From NCBI GenBank assembly GCA_947497265.1, contig CANMFP010000018.1, positions 1 to 39,634 on the forward strand: a stretch of 39,634 bases of DNA, read 5' to 3'. The translations under genes were made by a program, and so were the position numbers. The stretch is from an uncultured Isoptericola sp. (GTDB taxonomy: Bacteria > Actinomycetota > Actinomycetes > Actinomycetales > Cellulomonadaceae). Shown in pieces: positions 7,704 through 17,465 of the stretch. The notes beneath the pieces were generated by a model that saw only the letters and a program-made list of their open reading frames with translations, was not told the origin of the DNA and did no database searches. Each line of letters starts with the position of its first letter. The stretch's first letter is position 1.

Positions 7704-8824
7704 CGGTCCCACGGTAGCCAGGCCGCGAGCGTGAAACCTCCGCCGGCACGCGGGCCCGCGTCGAACCGGCCGCCGAGGAGCGTCACCCGCTCGTGCAGCC
7801 CGACGATCCCTGTGCCGCTGCCCGGTCCGTCGCCCGGTGCGCCCGGCCGTCCGCCGTCGTCGGCCACGCGCACCGTGGCCTCACCGGGTCCGATCTCGAG
7901 CTCGACCCGGACGGCCGCGCCCGCGGCGTGCCGGCGCGCGTTGGTGAGACCTTCCTGGACCACGCGGAAGAGCGTGGTCCGCACGGCCGGTGGCACCTCG
8001 GCGGAACCGGCTGCCGGCGCGTCGTAGGAGACGGCGCTCCCGGCCTCCCGCGCCTCCTCGACGAGGCCTGCGACGTCGTCGAGGTCCGGTGCGTGGTCGA
8101 GGCCGTCCGCGCGCAGCAGGCGGATCACCTGGCGGAGGTCCTCGAGCGCGTCGCTGGCGCCGGAACGCACGCGGCCGGCCGCCGCGGCGAGCGCTGCCGG
8201 GTCGGCGTCGGGCCGGTACTCCAGCGCCCCGGCGGTCGCCGCGAGCAGGGAGAGCCGGTGGGCCAGGGTGTCGTGCATCTCGCGCGCGATCCGGGTGCGC
8301 TCGGCCGTGCGAGCCTCGGCCACCCGCTGCTCCTGCTCGGCCTCGGCACGCCGGGCGCGGTCGCGCAGCGACCACAGCACGAGCGCCCGCTCCTGCCAGA
8401 ACGCCCCCCAGCCGAGCAGCGCGGCGTGCACCGCGACGTCGCACAGCAGCCACCAGACGAGCGGGAGGGGGACGGGGTGCCACAGCGCCTGGACGGCGTG
8501 CCCCAGCGTCCCGGCGACGGCGACGAGCAGGGCGGTGCGGATCGGGCGGCTCCGGGCCACCTGCAGCGTCGCGGCCGTGGCGGCAGGCGTCGCGGCGGGA
8601 GAGAGCGCGGCCAGTGCCGCGAGCCCGAGTGCCGCGGCGACCGTGTGCCGAGTGAACAGCAGGGCCGTCAGCCCGAGCGCCGCCAGCGCGACGGAGACGT
8701 CGAGGAGCAGCCCGGTGCGGACGTCGAGGTTCGAGGTCACGACCACCACGGCGGTCAGCGCGGCGATCGCCAGCCAGGCGCCGATGAACAGGCGTCGCGG
8801 GAGGGTCGCGGGAGGGACGTGCAT
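7700..8824 (-). CDS. Membrane sensor histidine kinase (HisKA_3 type)
   Basis: A 374-aa kinase with about six N-terminal hydrophobic segments (residues 10-150) and no sizeable extracellular sensor domain. A HisKA_3 dimerisation domain carries the phosphorylatable His184 in REMHDTLAHRL, followed by a HATPase with the N box LTNARRHAAG and G boxes VADDGG and GTGIVGL. Such intramembrane-sensing kinases usually respond to envelope stress or antibiotics. The gene looks leaderless: reverse-strand TAGCGT (complement of 8832-8837) is 7 nt from the ATG, with no ribosome binding site. It is followed by its response regulator with a 4-base overlap. Confidence 0.94.
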   Translation of the reverse strand: MHVPPATLPRRLFIGAWLAIAALTAVVVVTSNLDVRTGLLLDVSVALAALGLTALLFTRHTVAAALGLAALAALSPAATPAATAATLQVARSRPIRTALLVAVAGTLGHAVQALWHPVPLPLVWWLLCDVAVHAALLGWGAFWQERALVLWSLRDRARRAEAEQEQRVAEARTAERTRIAREMHDTLAHRLSLLAATAGALEYRPDADPAALAAAAGRVRSGASDALEDLRQVIRLLRADGLDHAPDLDDVAGLVEEAREAGSAVSYDAPAAGSAEVPPAVRTTLFRVVQEGLTNARRHAAGAAVRVELEIGPGEATVRVADDGGRPGAPGDGPGSGTGIVGLHERVTLLGGRFDAGPRAGGGFTLAAWLPWDR

Positions 8825-8831
8825 GGCAGGA

Positions 8832-8837
8832 ACGCTA
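8832..8837 (-). promoter_or_regulatory. -10 box of the leaderless kinase gene
   Basis: TAGCGT on the minus strand, then 7 nt (TCCTGCC), then the kinase ATG. This places the transcription start on or next to the A of the start codon. Confidence 0.55.
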
Positions 8838-9026
8838 CGGCTGCCCGCCGGGTCCCGACACCGACGAAGGTCGGGGGCGTCCCCGGCTCCGGTCGGGGTG
8901 CCCGACGACGGAGGTCCCGGCAGCGACCTCCCTCCGGCCGAGGCGCAGGTCGCCCCGGGGCTCGCACGCTGGGTACCGACAGCATCCGAGGACGGACCGG
9001 CAGCGCCGGCGGGAGGAGACGGGACG

Positions 9027-9494
9027 ATGACCCATCAGACGACGGGACGGATGATTCCGGACGGGAACGGGACCGGGCGGCGCGGCGGGGTGCTCCGCCG
9101 TCGGACCCCGGCGTGGGGCGTACCGCCGCTGGCCGCGGCGGTCGCTGCGGTGGTGTGGACGGTGGCGACCGTGAGCGGCGCGGAGCTGGTCGCGAGGACC
9201 GGTGGCGGCCTGCGCGAGGTGGGGCTGGTCGACGTCGTCGTGGCCGGGCTCGCGGCCGGGCTGCTCGGCTGGGGCGTGCGTGCGCTGCTGCGGCGGCTGC
9301 CCGGCGGCGGTGACCGGGTGTGGCTCGTGCTGTGCGGCGTGGTGCTGCTCGGCTCCTTGGCCGGTCCGCTGGGCGCGGCGACGCGGGAGGCCGTGGGGTT
9401 CCTGGTCGCCGAGCACGTGGCCGTCGGCGCGACGATCGCGCTCGGCCTCCGGCGGAGTGCCTCGGGAGGCGGGGTCGACCACACCGCGGGCTAG
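9027..9494 (+). CDS. DUF6069-like four-helix membrane protein
   Basis: A 155-aa protein with four hydrophobic segments (PPLAAAVAAVVWTVATVSG, VVVAGLAAGLLGWGVRALL, VWLVLCGVVLLGSLAGPL and AVGFLVAEHVAVGATIALGL) and short charged tails. Size and helix spacing fit the actinobacterial DUF6069 family of unknown function. The ATG at 9027 is chosen because GGGAGGAG (9011-9018) precedes it; the open frame extends far upstream but only as antisense of the kinase. It is divergent from the kinase/regulator pair, so it may be their target (inference). Confidence 0.75.
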   Translation: MTHQTTGRMIPDGNGTGRRGGVLRRRTPAWGVPPLAAAVAAVVWTVATVSGAELVARTGGGLREVGLVDVVVAGLAAGLLGWGVRALLRRLPGGGDRVWLVLCGVVLLGSLAGPLGAATREAVGFLVAEHVAVGATIALGLRRSASGGGVDHTAG

Positions 9495-9613
9495 CGCCTG
9501 GCCCATCCATGATGCGGTGCACGCTGCTGAACGGCTGACTCGCCCTGACCGTCACCGCGTTCTCGGTGAAGCGACAGGCACGACGAAAGTCTCCTCCTGA
9601 CCAGCGCGGGCGG

Positions 9614-10759
9614 TCAGCCTCGCCAGGCAGGACGCGGCAGGGCGGGCAGCGCGAACACCGCACGGGCATGGTGCATCAGGAGCAGCAGGGGGTCGCGGCG
9701 CGCGACGAACGCGTCGTCGGGCACCAGACCGAGGGCGCGTCGGCGGTGCAGCATGGCGAGCTCCGTCGCGGCCTGCTGGTAGTCCGCCAACGCGCGAGCG
9801 GGCCCGCGCCCGAGGGCGGCCCGGACCTGTTCGCGGGCCCGGCGTCTGCGGTGCAGCGACGACAGCATCCACAGGTCGGGCGGCGTGACGACGCCGGTCT
9901 CGCGGTACTGCGGCAGGTGGGTGCGGATCAGGGCGACGATGCGCTGCCGGTCGCGGTGCAGCACGACCGCCAGGGCGACGAGCACCCCGAGCCCGGCGAG
10001 GTAGGCCGCACCGAGGCCCGGCAGCCCGAACGCCGACGACGCGTTCCACGCCGAGTGCAGGGCGACCGCACCTGCCAGCCCGGCGAGCACCGGGACCGTC
10101 CTGCTCCGGCCGGGACGGCGCAGGGCCGCCGCCGCGACGCCGATGCCCATGAGCGACGTGCACAACGGGTGCAGGAGCGGGGAGACGAGTCCGCGCACGG
10201 TGAACGTCAGCGCCAGGGTGCCCGGTGGGGCGAAGGCGTAGTAGCTGATGTTCTCCACCACGGCGAAGCCGAGCGCCACCATCGATCCGTAGATGATGCC
10301 GTCCGTCGGACCGTTGAGCTCGCTGCGGCGGAACCACAGCAGCCCCACCAGCACCGCGCCCTTGAGGACCTCCTCGACCACGGGGGCGGTGACCGCCGCC
10401 ATGGCGTACCTCCCGAGCTCGTTGCCGAGCATCGGTGCCCACACCAGGTCCAGCCCGGCGGTGTTGAGGAGCATCGCCAGGAGCACCGCGACCCCCGCAC
10501 CCCACCCGAAGGCGGCGATCAGGACATCGGGCGGCTCCGGCTCCAGCCGGTCGAGCGCCAGGATGCCCGCGAGCAGCAGCGGCAGCGGGACGAGCGCGAG
10601 CACGACGGCCGCCGGGACGCCCGTGGCGCCGTCGTGCAGCATGACCGTCAGAGCGATGACCAGGCACAACGACGACACGGCGATCGTGACGACCGTGCCG
10701 ACCGACGGGCGGGCCGTCGGCCGGTCGGCCAGGATCGCCCGCGGATCGAGTGGAGGCAT
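9614..10759 (-). CDS. PrsW-like intramembrane metalloprotease
   Basis: A 381-aa protein with about eight transmembrane helices and the PrsW/CAAX-protease (M82) motifs: APVVEEVLKG with Glu129-Glu130, GFAVVENISYY with Asn170, a conserved His197 in SPLLHPLC and HSAWN near residue 235. PrsW in Bacillus performs site-1 cleavage of an anti-sigma factor; actinobacterial homologues are common but their substrates are mostly unknown. The last 100 residues are a cytoplasmic Arg-rich tail. The gene is probably leaderless: TAGGGT (complement of 10767-10772) lies 7 nt before the ATG. Confidence 0.9.
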   Translation of the reverse strand: MPPLDPRAILADRPTARPSVGTVVTIAVSSLCLVIALTVMLHDGATGVPAAVVLALVPLPLLLAGILALDRLEPEPPDVLIAAFGWGAGVAVLLAMLLNTAGLDLVWAPMLGNELGRYAMAAVTAPVVEEVLKGAVLVGLLWFRRSELNGPTDGIIYGSMVALGFAVVENISYYAFAPPGTLALTFTVRGLVSPLLHPLCTSLMGIGVAAAALRRPGRSRTVPVLAGLAGAVALHSAWNASSAFGLPGLGAAYLAGLGVLVALAVVLHRDRQRIVALIRTHLPQYRETGVVTPPDLWMLSSLHRRRRAREQVRAALGRGPARALADYQQAATELAMLHRRRALGLVPDDAFVARRDPLLLLMHHARAVFALPALPRPAWRG

Positions 10760-10766
10760 GGCCCAA

Positions 10767-10772
10767 ACCCTA
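10767..10772 (-). promoter_or_regulatory. -10 box of the leaderless PrsW-like gene
   Basis: Minus-strand TAGGGT, 7-nt gap TTGGGCC, then ATG at 10759. No Shine-Dalgarno sequence fits between. Confidence 0.55.
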
Positions 10773-10810
10773 CTGAGGCCGCGCTCCCGCCCGCCGGGGC
10801 GTCCGTGCTC

Positions 10811-12520
10811 TCAAGCCCGCCGCTCCCGGTAGTACCGGATCAGCGCGGCGGTCGAGGAGTCCTGCTCGGCCAGTGTGGCGTCGTCGCCGGAGACGGCCGG
10901 CGCGATCTCCAGGGCGAGCTTCTTGCCGAGCTCCACGCCCCACTGGTCGAACGAGTCGATGCCCCACACGACACCCTCGACGAACGTGATGTGCTCGTAC
11001 AGCGCCACGAGCTGGCCGAGCGCGGACGGCGTGAGGGCGGGCGCCATGATCGACGTCGTCGGCCGGTTGCCGGAGAACACGCGGGCCGGGACGATCGCCT
11101 CGTCGGTGCCCTCGGCGCGGACCTCCTCGGCCGTCTTGCCGAACGCCAGCGCCTTGGTCTGCGCGAAGAAGTTGGCGAGGAACAGCTCGTGCACGTCGGC
11201 GCCGGGCTGCACGGCCTTCCCGTCGCCCTCGCTGTCGGTCAGCGGGTAGGCCGGCGTCGCGAACGCGATGAAGTCCGCCGGGATGGTGCGGGTGCCCTGG
11301 TGGATGAGCTGGTAGAACGCGTGCTGGCCGTTGGTGCCGGGCTCCCCCCAGAAGACCTCGCCGGTCTGGGTGGTCACGGGCGAGCCGTCCCAGCGCACCG
11401 ACTTGCCGTTGGACTCCATGGTGAGCTGCTGCAGGTAGGCCGGGAACCGGTGGAGCTGCTGGGCGTACGGCAGGACGGCGTGGGTGTGGGCGTCGAGGAA
11501 GTTCGTGTACCAGACGTTGAGCAGCCCCATCAGGGCGGGGACGTTCCGCTCGAGGGGCGTGGTGCGGAAGTGCTCGTCCATCGTGCGGAAGCCGGCGAGC
11601 AGCTCGCGGAACCGGTCCGGCCCGAACGCGATCGCCAGGGACAGGCCGATCGCGGAGTCCACCGAGTAACGGCCGCCCACCCAGTCCCAGAACCCGAAGG
11701 CGTTGTCCGGGTCGATGCCGAACGCGGCGACCTTGTCGAGCGCCGTGGACACGGCCACGAAGTGCTGTCCGACGGCGGCCTGTCGCGCCTCGTCGGTGTC
11801 CTCGATCGCGCCGGACGCGACGAGGGCCTCCCAGAGCCAGGCCCGTGCGAGGCGGGCGTTGGTCAGGGTCTCGAGCGTGCCGAAGGTCTTGGAGGCGACG
11901 ATGAACAGCGTCGTCTCGGGGTCGAGACCGGCGGTCTTCTGCGCGACGTCGGTCGGGTCGATGTTCGAGACGAACCGGGCCTCCAGGCCGTCGCGCAGGT
12001 ACGGGCGCAGGGCCTCGTAGACCATGACGGGACCGAGGTCGGATCCGCCGATGCCGATGTTGACGATCGTCTCGACGGGCTTGCCGGTCACCCCGGTCCA
12101 CTTCCCGGAGCGCACCTGGTCCGCGAAGGCGCTGAGCCGGTCGAGCTCGCGGGCGACGTCCGCGTCGACGTCCTGCCCGTCGACGACGAGCGGCGGCTGG
12201 GTCCCCGGCGCCCGGCGCAGCGCGGTGTGCAGCACGGCGCGGTCCTCGGTGACGTTGATGTGCTCGCCGGTGAACATCGCCTCGATGCGTGCGGGGAGGT
12301 CGACCTCCCCGGCGAGGCGGACGAGCAGCTGGTAGGTCTCGTCGGTCGCGAGGTTCTTGGACAGGTCGACGAACAGGTCGCCGGCGGTGTGGCTGTGGCG
12401 CTCGGCGCGGCCGGGATCGGCGGCGAACCAGCCGCGCAGGTCCCCCCGGAACTCGTGGTGGTGCTGCAGCAGCTCGTCCCAGGCGGACGTGGTCGTGGCG
12501 TCGACAGGAGAGGTCGTCAT
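10811..12520 (-). CDS. pgi: Glucose-6-phosphate isomerase
   Basis: A 569-aa cytoplasmic enzyme that interconverts glucose-6-phosphate and fructose-6-phosphate in glycolysis. Family signatures are clear: [68 protein letters not shown] and [17 protein letters not shown], plus the C-terminal [10 protein letters not shown]. The length matches the long bacterial PGI group. The ATG at 12520 is chosen because TACCGT lies 7 nt upstream (leaderless) and the family N-terminus begins there; a longer open frame up to 13762 is only antisense to the neighbouring kinase gene. It is divergent from that kinase gene. Confidence 0.97.
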   Translation of the reverse strand: MTTSPVDATTTSAWDELLQHHHEFRGDLRGWFAADPGRAERHSHTAGDLFVDLSKNLATDETYQLLVRLAGEVDLPARIEAMFTGEHINVTEDRAVLHTALRRAPGTQPPLVVDGQDVDADVARELDRLSAFADQVRSGKWTGVTGKPVETIVNIGIGGSDLGPVMVYEALRPYLRDGLEARFVSNIDPTDVAQKTAGLDPETTLFIVASKTFGTLETLTNARLARAWLWEALVASGAIEDTDEARQAAVGQHFVAVSTALDKVAAFGIDPDNAFGFWDWVGGRYSVDSAIGLSLAIAFGPDRFRELLAGFRTMDEHFRTTPLERNVPALMGLLNVWYTNFLDAHTHAVLPYAQQLHRFPAYLQQLTMESNGKSVRWDGSPVTTQTGEVFWGEPGTNGQHAFYQLIHQGTRTIPADFIAFATPAYPLTDSEGDGKAVQPGADVHELFLANFFAQTKALAFGKTAEEVRAEGTDEAIVPARVFSGNRPTTSIMAPALTPSALGQLVALYEHITFVEGVVWGIDSFDQWGVELGKKLALEIAPAVSGDDATLAEQDSSTAALIRYYRERRA

Positions 12521-12527
12521 GGCGCCT

Positions 12528-12533
12528 ACGGTA
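12528..12533 (-). promoter_or_regulatory. -10 box of leaderless pgi
   Basis: Minus-strand TACCGT, 7-nt gap AGGCGCC, then the pgi ATG. On the plus strand, GAGGAT (12620-12625) sits 6 nt before the divergent kinase ATG and may play the same role, so this intergenic region probably carries two divergent promoters. Confidence 0.55.
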
Positions 12534-12631
12534 GTGATCGCGGGCAGCGTGCGCGCGCCCGTCCGCGACCTGCTGCCACCGCGTTGGGCGGATCCCGCGC
12601 GCTCCGGGCCGATCGTGGTGAGGATGGGGTG

Positions 12632-13846
12632 ATGAGAACCAGCAACCTCGAGCTCCTCACCGGCGACGACGCCACGGAGCTGCTCGCGACGGCCGTGTCC
12701 ACCGCGGGTGGCGAGCTCGTGGACTGGTCGGTCCGCCAGGTCGACCACCGTCCGGGCCGCTCCACGACCGTCGCCTACCGGGCGCGCGTGCGCTGGGTGA
12801 TCGGCGGCACGGAGCCGCAGGTGCGCACCGAGACGCTCGGGGCGTCGCTGGGGCGGCCGGGCGACCAGCACGTCCCGGGTGTGCTGACGCTGGACGACGG
12901 CGAGCACGCGGTCGCGGTGTGGCGGTTCCCGGGCGACCCCGGCCTGCCGGCGCTGGCCACGGCCTACGACGTCGAGGCGGTCAGCACGCTCCTGGGGGAC
13001 CTGGGTGTGCCGGAGGTCGCGCGCGGGCCGGTGACGCTGCGGGTGCGCGCCTACCGCCCGACGCGCCGGGCCGTCATCGAGGCCAGCACGCCGGGTGCCC
13101 GGGTCTTCCTCAAGGTCGTCCGGCCGGAGAAGGGCGACGAGCTCTACGCGCGGCACGCACTGCTCGCGGGCGCCGGCCTCCCGGTGCCGAAGCCGTTGGG
13201 CCGCAACACCGACGGGCTGCTCGTCATCGCCCCGCTGCCGGGGGAGTCGATGCGCCACGCGGTGCGCGACGGCGGTCCGGTGCCGGCGGCGGGTGACGTC
13301 GTCGACCTCCTGGAACAGCTGCCCGACGGCGTCGCGGACCTGCCGTACCGGGCCTCGTGGAGCGAGAACGCGGCCCACTATGCGTCGGTGATCGGGGCGG
13401 CGATGCCGTCCGAGGCTGATCGCGCGGCGCAGCTCGCCGCCGTCGTCGCGGGCCGGATCGCCGGTCAGCCGGCGACGGAGCCGACCCACGGCGACCTGTA
13501 CGAGTCGCAGATCATGCTCGGGCAGGACGGGCGCATCACGGGCCTGCTCGACGTCGACTCGGCGGGGCCGGGCCGGCGGGCGGACGACCTCGCGTGCCTC
13601 GTCGCGCACGTCGAGACGCTCTCCCTGCTGCGCGGCTGGGACGCCGACGGGTTGCACCGCCTGGCCCTGGAGTACGCGAAGGGGTTCGGGGACGTCGTCG
13701 ACGCGGACGAGCTCTCCGCCCGCACCGCGGGTGTCCTGCTGTCCCTGGCGACGGGGCCGCACCGCGTCCAGGAGGCGGACTGGCCGCGGCAGACCTCGCG
13801 GCGGCTCGACGCGGTGGAGCGCTGGCTCGGCGGACGTCCGGCCTGA
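12632..13846 (+). CDS. Aminoglycoside-phosphotransferase-fold kinase
   Basis: A 404-aa protein with an APH/choline-kinase-like C-terminal lobe: [13 protein letters not shown] (ATP lysine region), catalytic HGDLYESQ at residues 286-293 and metal-binding LLDVDSAG (Asp307, Asp309). The normal Brenner motif is HGDxxxxN; here Gln293 replaces the Asn. The first 150 residues resemble an N-terminal cap as seen in maltokinase-like proteins. The ATG at 12632 is used; either GAGGA is a ribosome binding site or GAGGAT is a -10 of a leaderless mRNA. Small-molecule or sugar kinase is the likely role. Drug resistance is not implied by the fold. Confidence 0.8.
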   Translation: MRTSNLELLTGDDATELLATAVSTAGGELVDWSVRQVDHRPGRSTTVAYRARVRWVIGGTEPQVRTETLGASLGRPGDQHVPGVLTLDDGEHAVAVWRFPGDPGLPALATAYDVEAVSTLLGDLGVPEVARGPVTLRVRAYRPTRRAVIEASTPGARVFLKVVRPEKGDELYARHALLAGAGLPVPKPLGRNTDGLLVIAPLPGESMRHAVRDGGPVPAAGDVVDLLEQLPDGVADLPYRASWSENAAHYASVIGAAMPSEADRAAQLAAVVAGRIAGQPATEPTHGDLYESQIMLGQDGRITGLLDVDSAGPGRRADDLACLVAHVETLSLLRGWDADGLHRLALEYAKGFGDVVDADELSARTAGVLLSLATGPHRVQEADWPRQTSRRLDAVERWLGGRPA

Positions 13847-13862
13847 GGCCGGGGCGGACGGG

Positions 13863-14921
13863 TCAGGCGCCGACCGGGCCGGTGCTGCCGCGGGCGACGA
13901 GCGACGTCGGCAGGCGCAGGTGCTGCTCGCGCGGTGCGCCCTCGAGCAGGTCGAGCACCATGCGCAGCGCCTCGGTGCCCATCTCGTGCAGCGGCTGCGA
14001 CACGGTGGTCAGCGCGGGCGTGGTGGTCAGGGACTCGGGAACGTTGTCGAAGCCCACCACCGACAGGTCTTCGGGGACGCGCAGGCCGAGGTCGTGCGCC
14101 ACCTCGATGACGTGGATGGCGGACTGGTCGTTCGCGGCGAAGACGGCGGTGGGGCGTTCGCCGCGGGACGGCGCCAGCAGCTCGCGCGCCGGGGTGTCCG
14201 CGGTGTTGGGGCGGTAGCCGCCCACCCGGATCAGCGACTGGTCGACGGTGAGCCCGGCGGCCTCGAGCGCCTGGCGGTAGCCGAGCTCGCGGAGGCGTGC
14301 CGACTCGAGGTCGGGGCGGCCGCCGAGGTGGGCGATGCGGCGGTGGCCGAGGGCGAGCAGGTGTTCGACGGCCTCGCGCGCGCCGGTGGTGTTGTCCGAG
14401 TCCACGGTGTGCGTGCCCTCGGGGCCGGTGTGCGGGTCGATGGCGACCACCGGGATGCCGTTGGCCTCGGACAGCACCATGGTGGGGGTGACGACGATGG
14501 CGGCGTCGATGAGGGTCCCGGCGAGCCGGGAGAGCGAGCGGCGCTCCCACCCGGTGATGGCGCCGCCGTCGGTGCCGCCGGAGTACGCGAGGAGCTCGTA
14601 GCCGGTGCCGTCGACGGCGGAGGAGATGCCCTTGAGCAGCTCGGTGGAATAGGGCTCGAACTCGGCCACCAGGACGCCGACGACGTTGGTCGACTGCCGG
14701 CGCAGGCTGCGGGCGACCAGCGAGGACTCGTAGCCGAGCTCGGCGACGACGCCGAGGACCCGCTCTGCCGTCGACGGCGCAACTCCGTAGCGGTGGTTGA
14801 CGACCTTCGAGACCGTGGCGACGGAGACGCCCGCGACCCGCGCGACGTCGGAGATCGTCACGCGACCCACGATGGGTCCGGACTGGGTTCCCGCGGGTTG
14901 CGGGTCGGCGGCGGTGCTCAC
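13863..14921 (-). CDS. LacI-family transcriptional repressor
   Basis: A 352-aa regulator. The N-terminal LacI helix-turn-helix is [21 protein letters not shown], followed by a hinge and a sugar-binding periplasmic-protein-like domain with [30 protein letters not shown]-like ([13 protein letters not shown]) and [15 protein letters not shown] segments. The GTG at 14921 is chosen: TACTCT (complement of 14928-14933) is 6 nt upstream, so the gene looks leaderless. It is divergent from a sugar ABC operon ending in a GH3 glycosidase, and a LacI-type operator lies between. It most likely represses that operon until an oligosaccharide or glucoside binds, like CebR in Streptomyces. Confidence 0.94.
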   Translation of the reverse strand: MSTAADPQPAGTQSGPIVGRVTISDVARVAGVSVATVSKVVNHRYGVAPSTAERVLGVVAELGYESSLVARSLRRQSTNVVGVLVAEFEPYSTELLKGISSAVDGTGYELLAYSGGTDGGAITGWERRSLSRLAGTLIDAAIVVTPTMVLSEANGIPVVAIDPHTGPEGTHTVDSDNTTGAREAVEHLLALGHRRIAHLGGRPDLESARLRELGYRQALEAAGLTVDQSLIRVGGYRPNTADTPARELLAPSRGERPTAVFAANDQSAIHVIEVAHDLGLRVPEDLSVVGFDNVPESLTTTPALTTVSQPLHEMGTEALRMVLDLLEGAPREQHLRLPTSLVARGSTGPVGA

Positions 14922-14927
14922 AGGACG

Positions 14928-14933
14928 AGAGTA
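14928..14933 (-). promoter_or_regulatory. -10 box of the leaderless lacI-type gene
   Basis: Minus-strand TACTCT, 6-nt gap CGTCCT, then the GTG start. Confidence 0.5.
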
Positions 14934-14980
14934 TCCGGGAACCGGGGCGTGCGGCGCACCCCGTCCGGCCGTGTCGAAAC

Positions 14981-14994
14981 CGTTATCGAAAACG
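14981..14994 (+). promoter_or_regulatory. LacI-type operator of the sugar operon
   Basis: CGTTATCGAAAACG is a near-perfect palindrome about a central TCGA (one mismatched position per arm), typical of LacI/GalR-family boxes. It lies directly upstream of TTGACG (14996-15001). It sits in the divergent region between the LacI gene and the binding-protein gene and is the best candidate for the repressor's binding site. Confidence 0.75.
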
Positions 14995-14995
14995 A

Positions 14996-15025
14996 TTGAC
15001 GGATTTGCGGGTCGCCTGCCAAGGT
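14996..15025 (+). promoter_or_regulatory. Promoter of the sugar ABC/GH3 operon
   Basis: -35 TTGACG (14996-15001), 18-nt spacer, -10 CAAGGT (15020-15025). The LacI box abuts the -35. TAGGAA at 15025-15030 is an alternative -10, but the 23-nt spacing is too long. The transcript would have a leader of about 90 nt. Confidence 0.5.
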
Positions 15026-15123
15026 AGGAATCGGACGGGCAGCCGCGACACCGAGTGCACGTGGCCCGCCCGTAGCCGCAGTACCAGAAGTACCACTGTC
15101 GACGACGACCAAGGGGTTCCACG

Positions 15124-16449
15124 ATGACGAGGAAGATGCGAGGCGCGACCGCCGTCGCGCTCGGGGCGACCATCGCCCTCCTGGCAGGCGCCTGTGCCGG
15201 TCAGGGAACGGCTGACCAGGAGTCGCCCGACTCCGAGAACACCGCCGAGGGTGGCGAGGCCACCGTCGAGTGGTGGCACAACTCGAACACCGGCGAGGGC
15301 AAGGAGTACTACGACCAGGTCGCCGCGGACTTCGAGGAGGCCAACCCTGGCGTCACGGTCCAGATCGAGGCCATGCAGCACGAGGACATGCTGACCAAGC
15401 TCCAGGCTGCCATGCAGGCCGGTTCGGGCATCCCGGACGTCTTCATGAGCCGTGGTGGCGGCGAGCTGCAGAACGACGTCGACGCCGGGCTGCTCCGCGA
15501 CCTCACCGAGGACGCCGCGGAGAGCGTCGAGAAGATCTCCGCGTTCACCGGTCAGTACACCGTGGACGACAGCGTCTACGCGCTGCCGTTCTCGATGGGC
15601 ATCGTGGGCTTCTGGTACAACAAGGACCTCTTCGAGGAAGCCGGCATCAGCGACGTGTCGGACAGCCCGACGATCGACGAGTTCTACGGCTACGTCGACC
15701 AGCTGAAGGCGGCCGGGATCGACCCGGCCTCGGTCGGCGCCGGGGACAAGTGGCCCGCCGCGCACTACTGGTACTACGGCGTCGTCCGCGAGTGCACCTT
15801 CGACACCGTCGAGGCCGCCATCGAGTCCGGTGACTACTCCGACGAGTGCTTCATCAAGGCCGGTGAGAACGTCCAGGACATCCTCGACAAGGAGCCGTTC
15901 AACCCCGGCTTCCTGGCCACGGGCGCGCAGGAGGGCCCGACGTCGGCCTCCGGCCTGCTGGCCAGCGAGCGCGTCGGCATGGAGCTCGCCGGTCACTGGG
16001 AGCCCGGTGTCGTCGGTGGTCTGCGCGAGGACGAGACCGTGCCGGACTGGCTCGGCTGGTTCGCCTACCCCACCTTCCCCGGCCAGGCCGGTGACCCGAG
16101 CGACCAGATGGGTGGCGGTGACGCCTGGGCGGTCTCCAACGACGCTCCGGACGTCGCGGTCGACTTCGCCGAGTACCTGGTCTCCGACGAGGTTCAGACG
16201 GGCTTCGCCGAGCTCGACATGGGTCTGCCGACCAACCCGGCGGCGACCGACTCGGTGGCCAACGAGACGCTGGCGCAGCTCATCCCCGTCCGTGACGGCG
16301 GCGGTGAGGCCCAGCTCTACCTGGACACCCGTCTGGGTCAGTCCATCGGTAACGCGATGAACGACGAGATCGCCCTGCTGTTCGCCGGTGAGGCCGGCCC
16401 GCAGGACGTCGTCGACGCCATCGAAGAAGCCGCGGCAGCGCAGGGGTGA
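15124..16449 (+). CDS. Sugar ABC transporter substrate-binding lipoprotein
   Basis: A 441-aa extracellular binding protein. Its signal peptide ends in lipobox LAGAC with the lipidated Cys at residue 24. The mature protein shows the family-1 pattern VEWWHNSNTGEGKEYYDQVAADF, DVFMSRGGGELQ, YALPFSMGIVGFWYNKDLFEEAG and GDAWAVSNDAPDVAVDFAEYLV. Two cysteines in the middle of the mature protein (VRECTF and DECFIKAG) may form a disulfide. It is the first gene of a five-part system with two permeases, a GH3 enzyme and the divergent LacI repressor. The ligand is probably a beta-linked oligosaccharide such as cellobiose (inference from the glycosidase). Confidence 0.94.
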   Translation: MTRKMRGATAVALGATIALLAGACAGQGTADQESPDSENTAEGGEATVEWWHNSNTGEGKEYYDQVAADFEEANPGVTVQIEAMQHEDMLTKLQAAMQAGSGIPDVFMSRGGGELQNDVDAGLLRDLTEDAAESVEKISAFTGQYTVDDSVYALPFSMGIVGFWYNKDLFEEAGISDVSDSPTIDEFYGYVDQLKAAGIDPASVGAGDKWPAAHYWYYGVVRECTFDTVEAAIESGDYSDECFIKAGENVQDILDKEPFNPGFLATGAQEGPTSASGLLASERVGMELAGHWEPGVVGGLREDETVPDWLGWFAYPTFPGQAGDPSDQMGGGDAWAVSNDAPDVAVDFAEYLVSDEVQTGFAELDMGLPTNPAATDSVANETLAQLIPVRDGGGEAQLYLDTRLGQSIGNAMNDEIALLFAGEAGPQDVVDAIEEAAAAQG

Positions 16450-16454
16450 CCGAG

Positions 16455-17465
16455 ATGGCAGACGACGCGGCCGTCGCGACGGACGTCTCGCCTGCCACCT
16501 CCTCCGGTCCGGCTGCCGGTGCGACCCGCAAGGGTCGCCCGGCAGCCGGACCGTCGGCTGGAGGGCGGCGGGCGAAGCGCTCAGAACGACGCAAGTACCT
16601 CGAGATCGCGTTCTTCGTAGCGCCGGCTCTCGCGATGCTCATCCTCTTCATCGTCTGGCCGGTCATCACGGCCGTCCAGATGTCGGCGTTCCGGTGGAAC
16701 GGCCGAGGTCCCATGGTGGACTTCGTCGGGCTCTCGAACTACGTCTCGATCCTCAACAACGACGTGTTCATCGGTTCGCTGATGAACAACCTCCTCATCG
16801 TCGTGCTGTCGATCGCCATCCAGCTCCCGCTGGGACTCGCGATCGCACTCCTGCTGAACCGCAAGATGTGGGGCCAGGGCGCGCTCCGCACGATCATCTT
16901 CGTGCCGTACGTCCTCGCCGAGGTCGTGGCCGGTGTCATCTGGTTCCAGCTCGTCCAGCCGCAGTACGGCGTGATCGACACGCTCCTGAAGTCGGTCGGC
17001 CTCGAGCCGCCGGCCCAGGGCTGGCTCGGCGACATGGACCTGGCGTTGTGGACCGTCGTCGCGATCCTGACCTGGAAGTACCTCGGCCTGGCCGTGATCC
17101 TCTTCCTCGCGGGTCTGCAGGGCGTGCCCGAAGAACTCTACGAGGCCGCCCAGCTCGACGGCGCCTCCTGGTGGCAGGTGCAGCGCCGGATCACCGTCCC
17201 GCTGCTCGGCCCCACGATCCGTACCTGGGGCTTCTTGTCCATGATCGGGTCGTTGCAGCTCTTCGACATGGTCTGGATCCTGACCAAGGGCGGCCCGGCG
17301 AACGCCACCAGCACGATGGCGATCTTCCTCGTCAACGAGGGCACCCGGAGCAACAACTTCGGGATCGCCGGTGCCGCCTCCGTGATCCTGTTCCTGATCG
17401 CGCTGGTCATGGCGGTGCTCTACCAGCGACTGATCCTGCGCCGAGACGCCAAGGGGGTGGCGTGA
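16455..17465 (+). CDS. Sugar ABC permease, MalF/CebF type
   Basis: A 336-aa permease: a Ser/Ala-rich cytoplasmic N-terminus of about 45 residues, then six helices and the EAA loop YEAAQLDGASWWQVQRRITVPLLGP. The ATG at 16455 is chosen because AGGGG (16442-16446) is at usable distance; an in-frame GTG at 16446 would overlap the binding-protein stop as GTGA and is the alternative. It pairs with the next permease to form the membrane channel. No ATPase gene is present here, so it must use a shared ATPase encoded elsewhere (MsiK-like in actinobacteria). Confidence 0.94.
   Translation: MADDAAVATDVSPATSSGPAAGATRKGRPAAGPSAGGRRAKRSERRKYLEIAFFVAPALAMLILFIVWPVITAVQMSAFRWNGRGPMVDFVGLSNYVSILNNDVFIGSLMNNLLIVVLSIAIQLPLGLAIALLLNRKMWGQGALRTIIFVPYVLAEVVAGVIWFQLVQPQYGVIDTLLKSVGLEPPAQGWLGDMDLALWTVVAILTWKYLGLAVILFLAGLQGVPEELYEAAQLDGASWWQVQRRITVPLLGPTIRTWGFLSMIGSLQLFDMVWILTKGGPANATSTMAIFLVNEGTRSNNFGIAGAASVILFLIALVMAVLYQRLILRRDAKGVA

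Noticed and set aside
9495-9613. Small gene between the DUF6069-like and PrsW-like genes
   Set aside because: No frame has a start, ribosome binding site or codon bias; it is read as plain convergent intergenic sequence.
10811-13762. 983-codon minus-strand open frame
   Set aside because: Only the part from 12520 down is Pgi. The upstream extension is antisense to the kinase gene, with Arg/Pro-rich translation, and a leaderless promoter sits at the Pgi start.
9566-13846. 1426-codon plus-strand open frame
   Set aside because: The first two thirds are antisense to the PrsW-like gene and pgi. Only the part from 12632 has a kinase fold.
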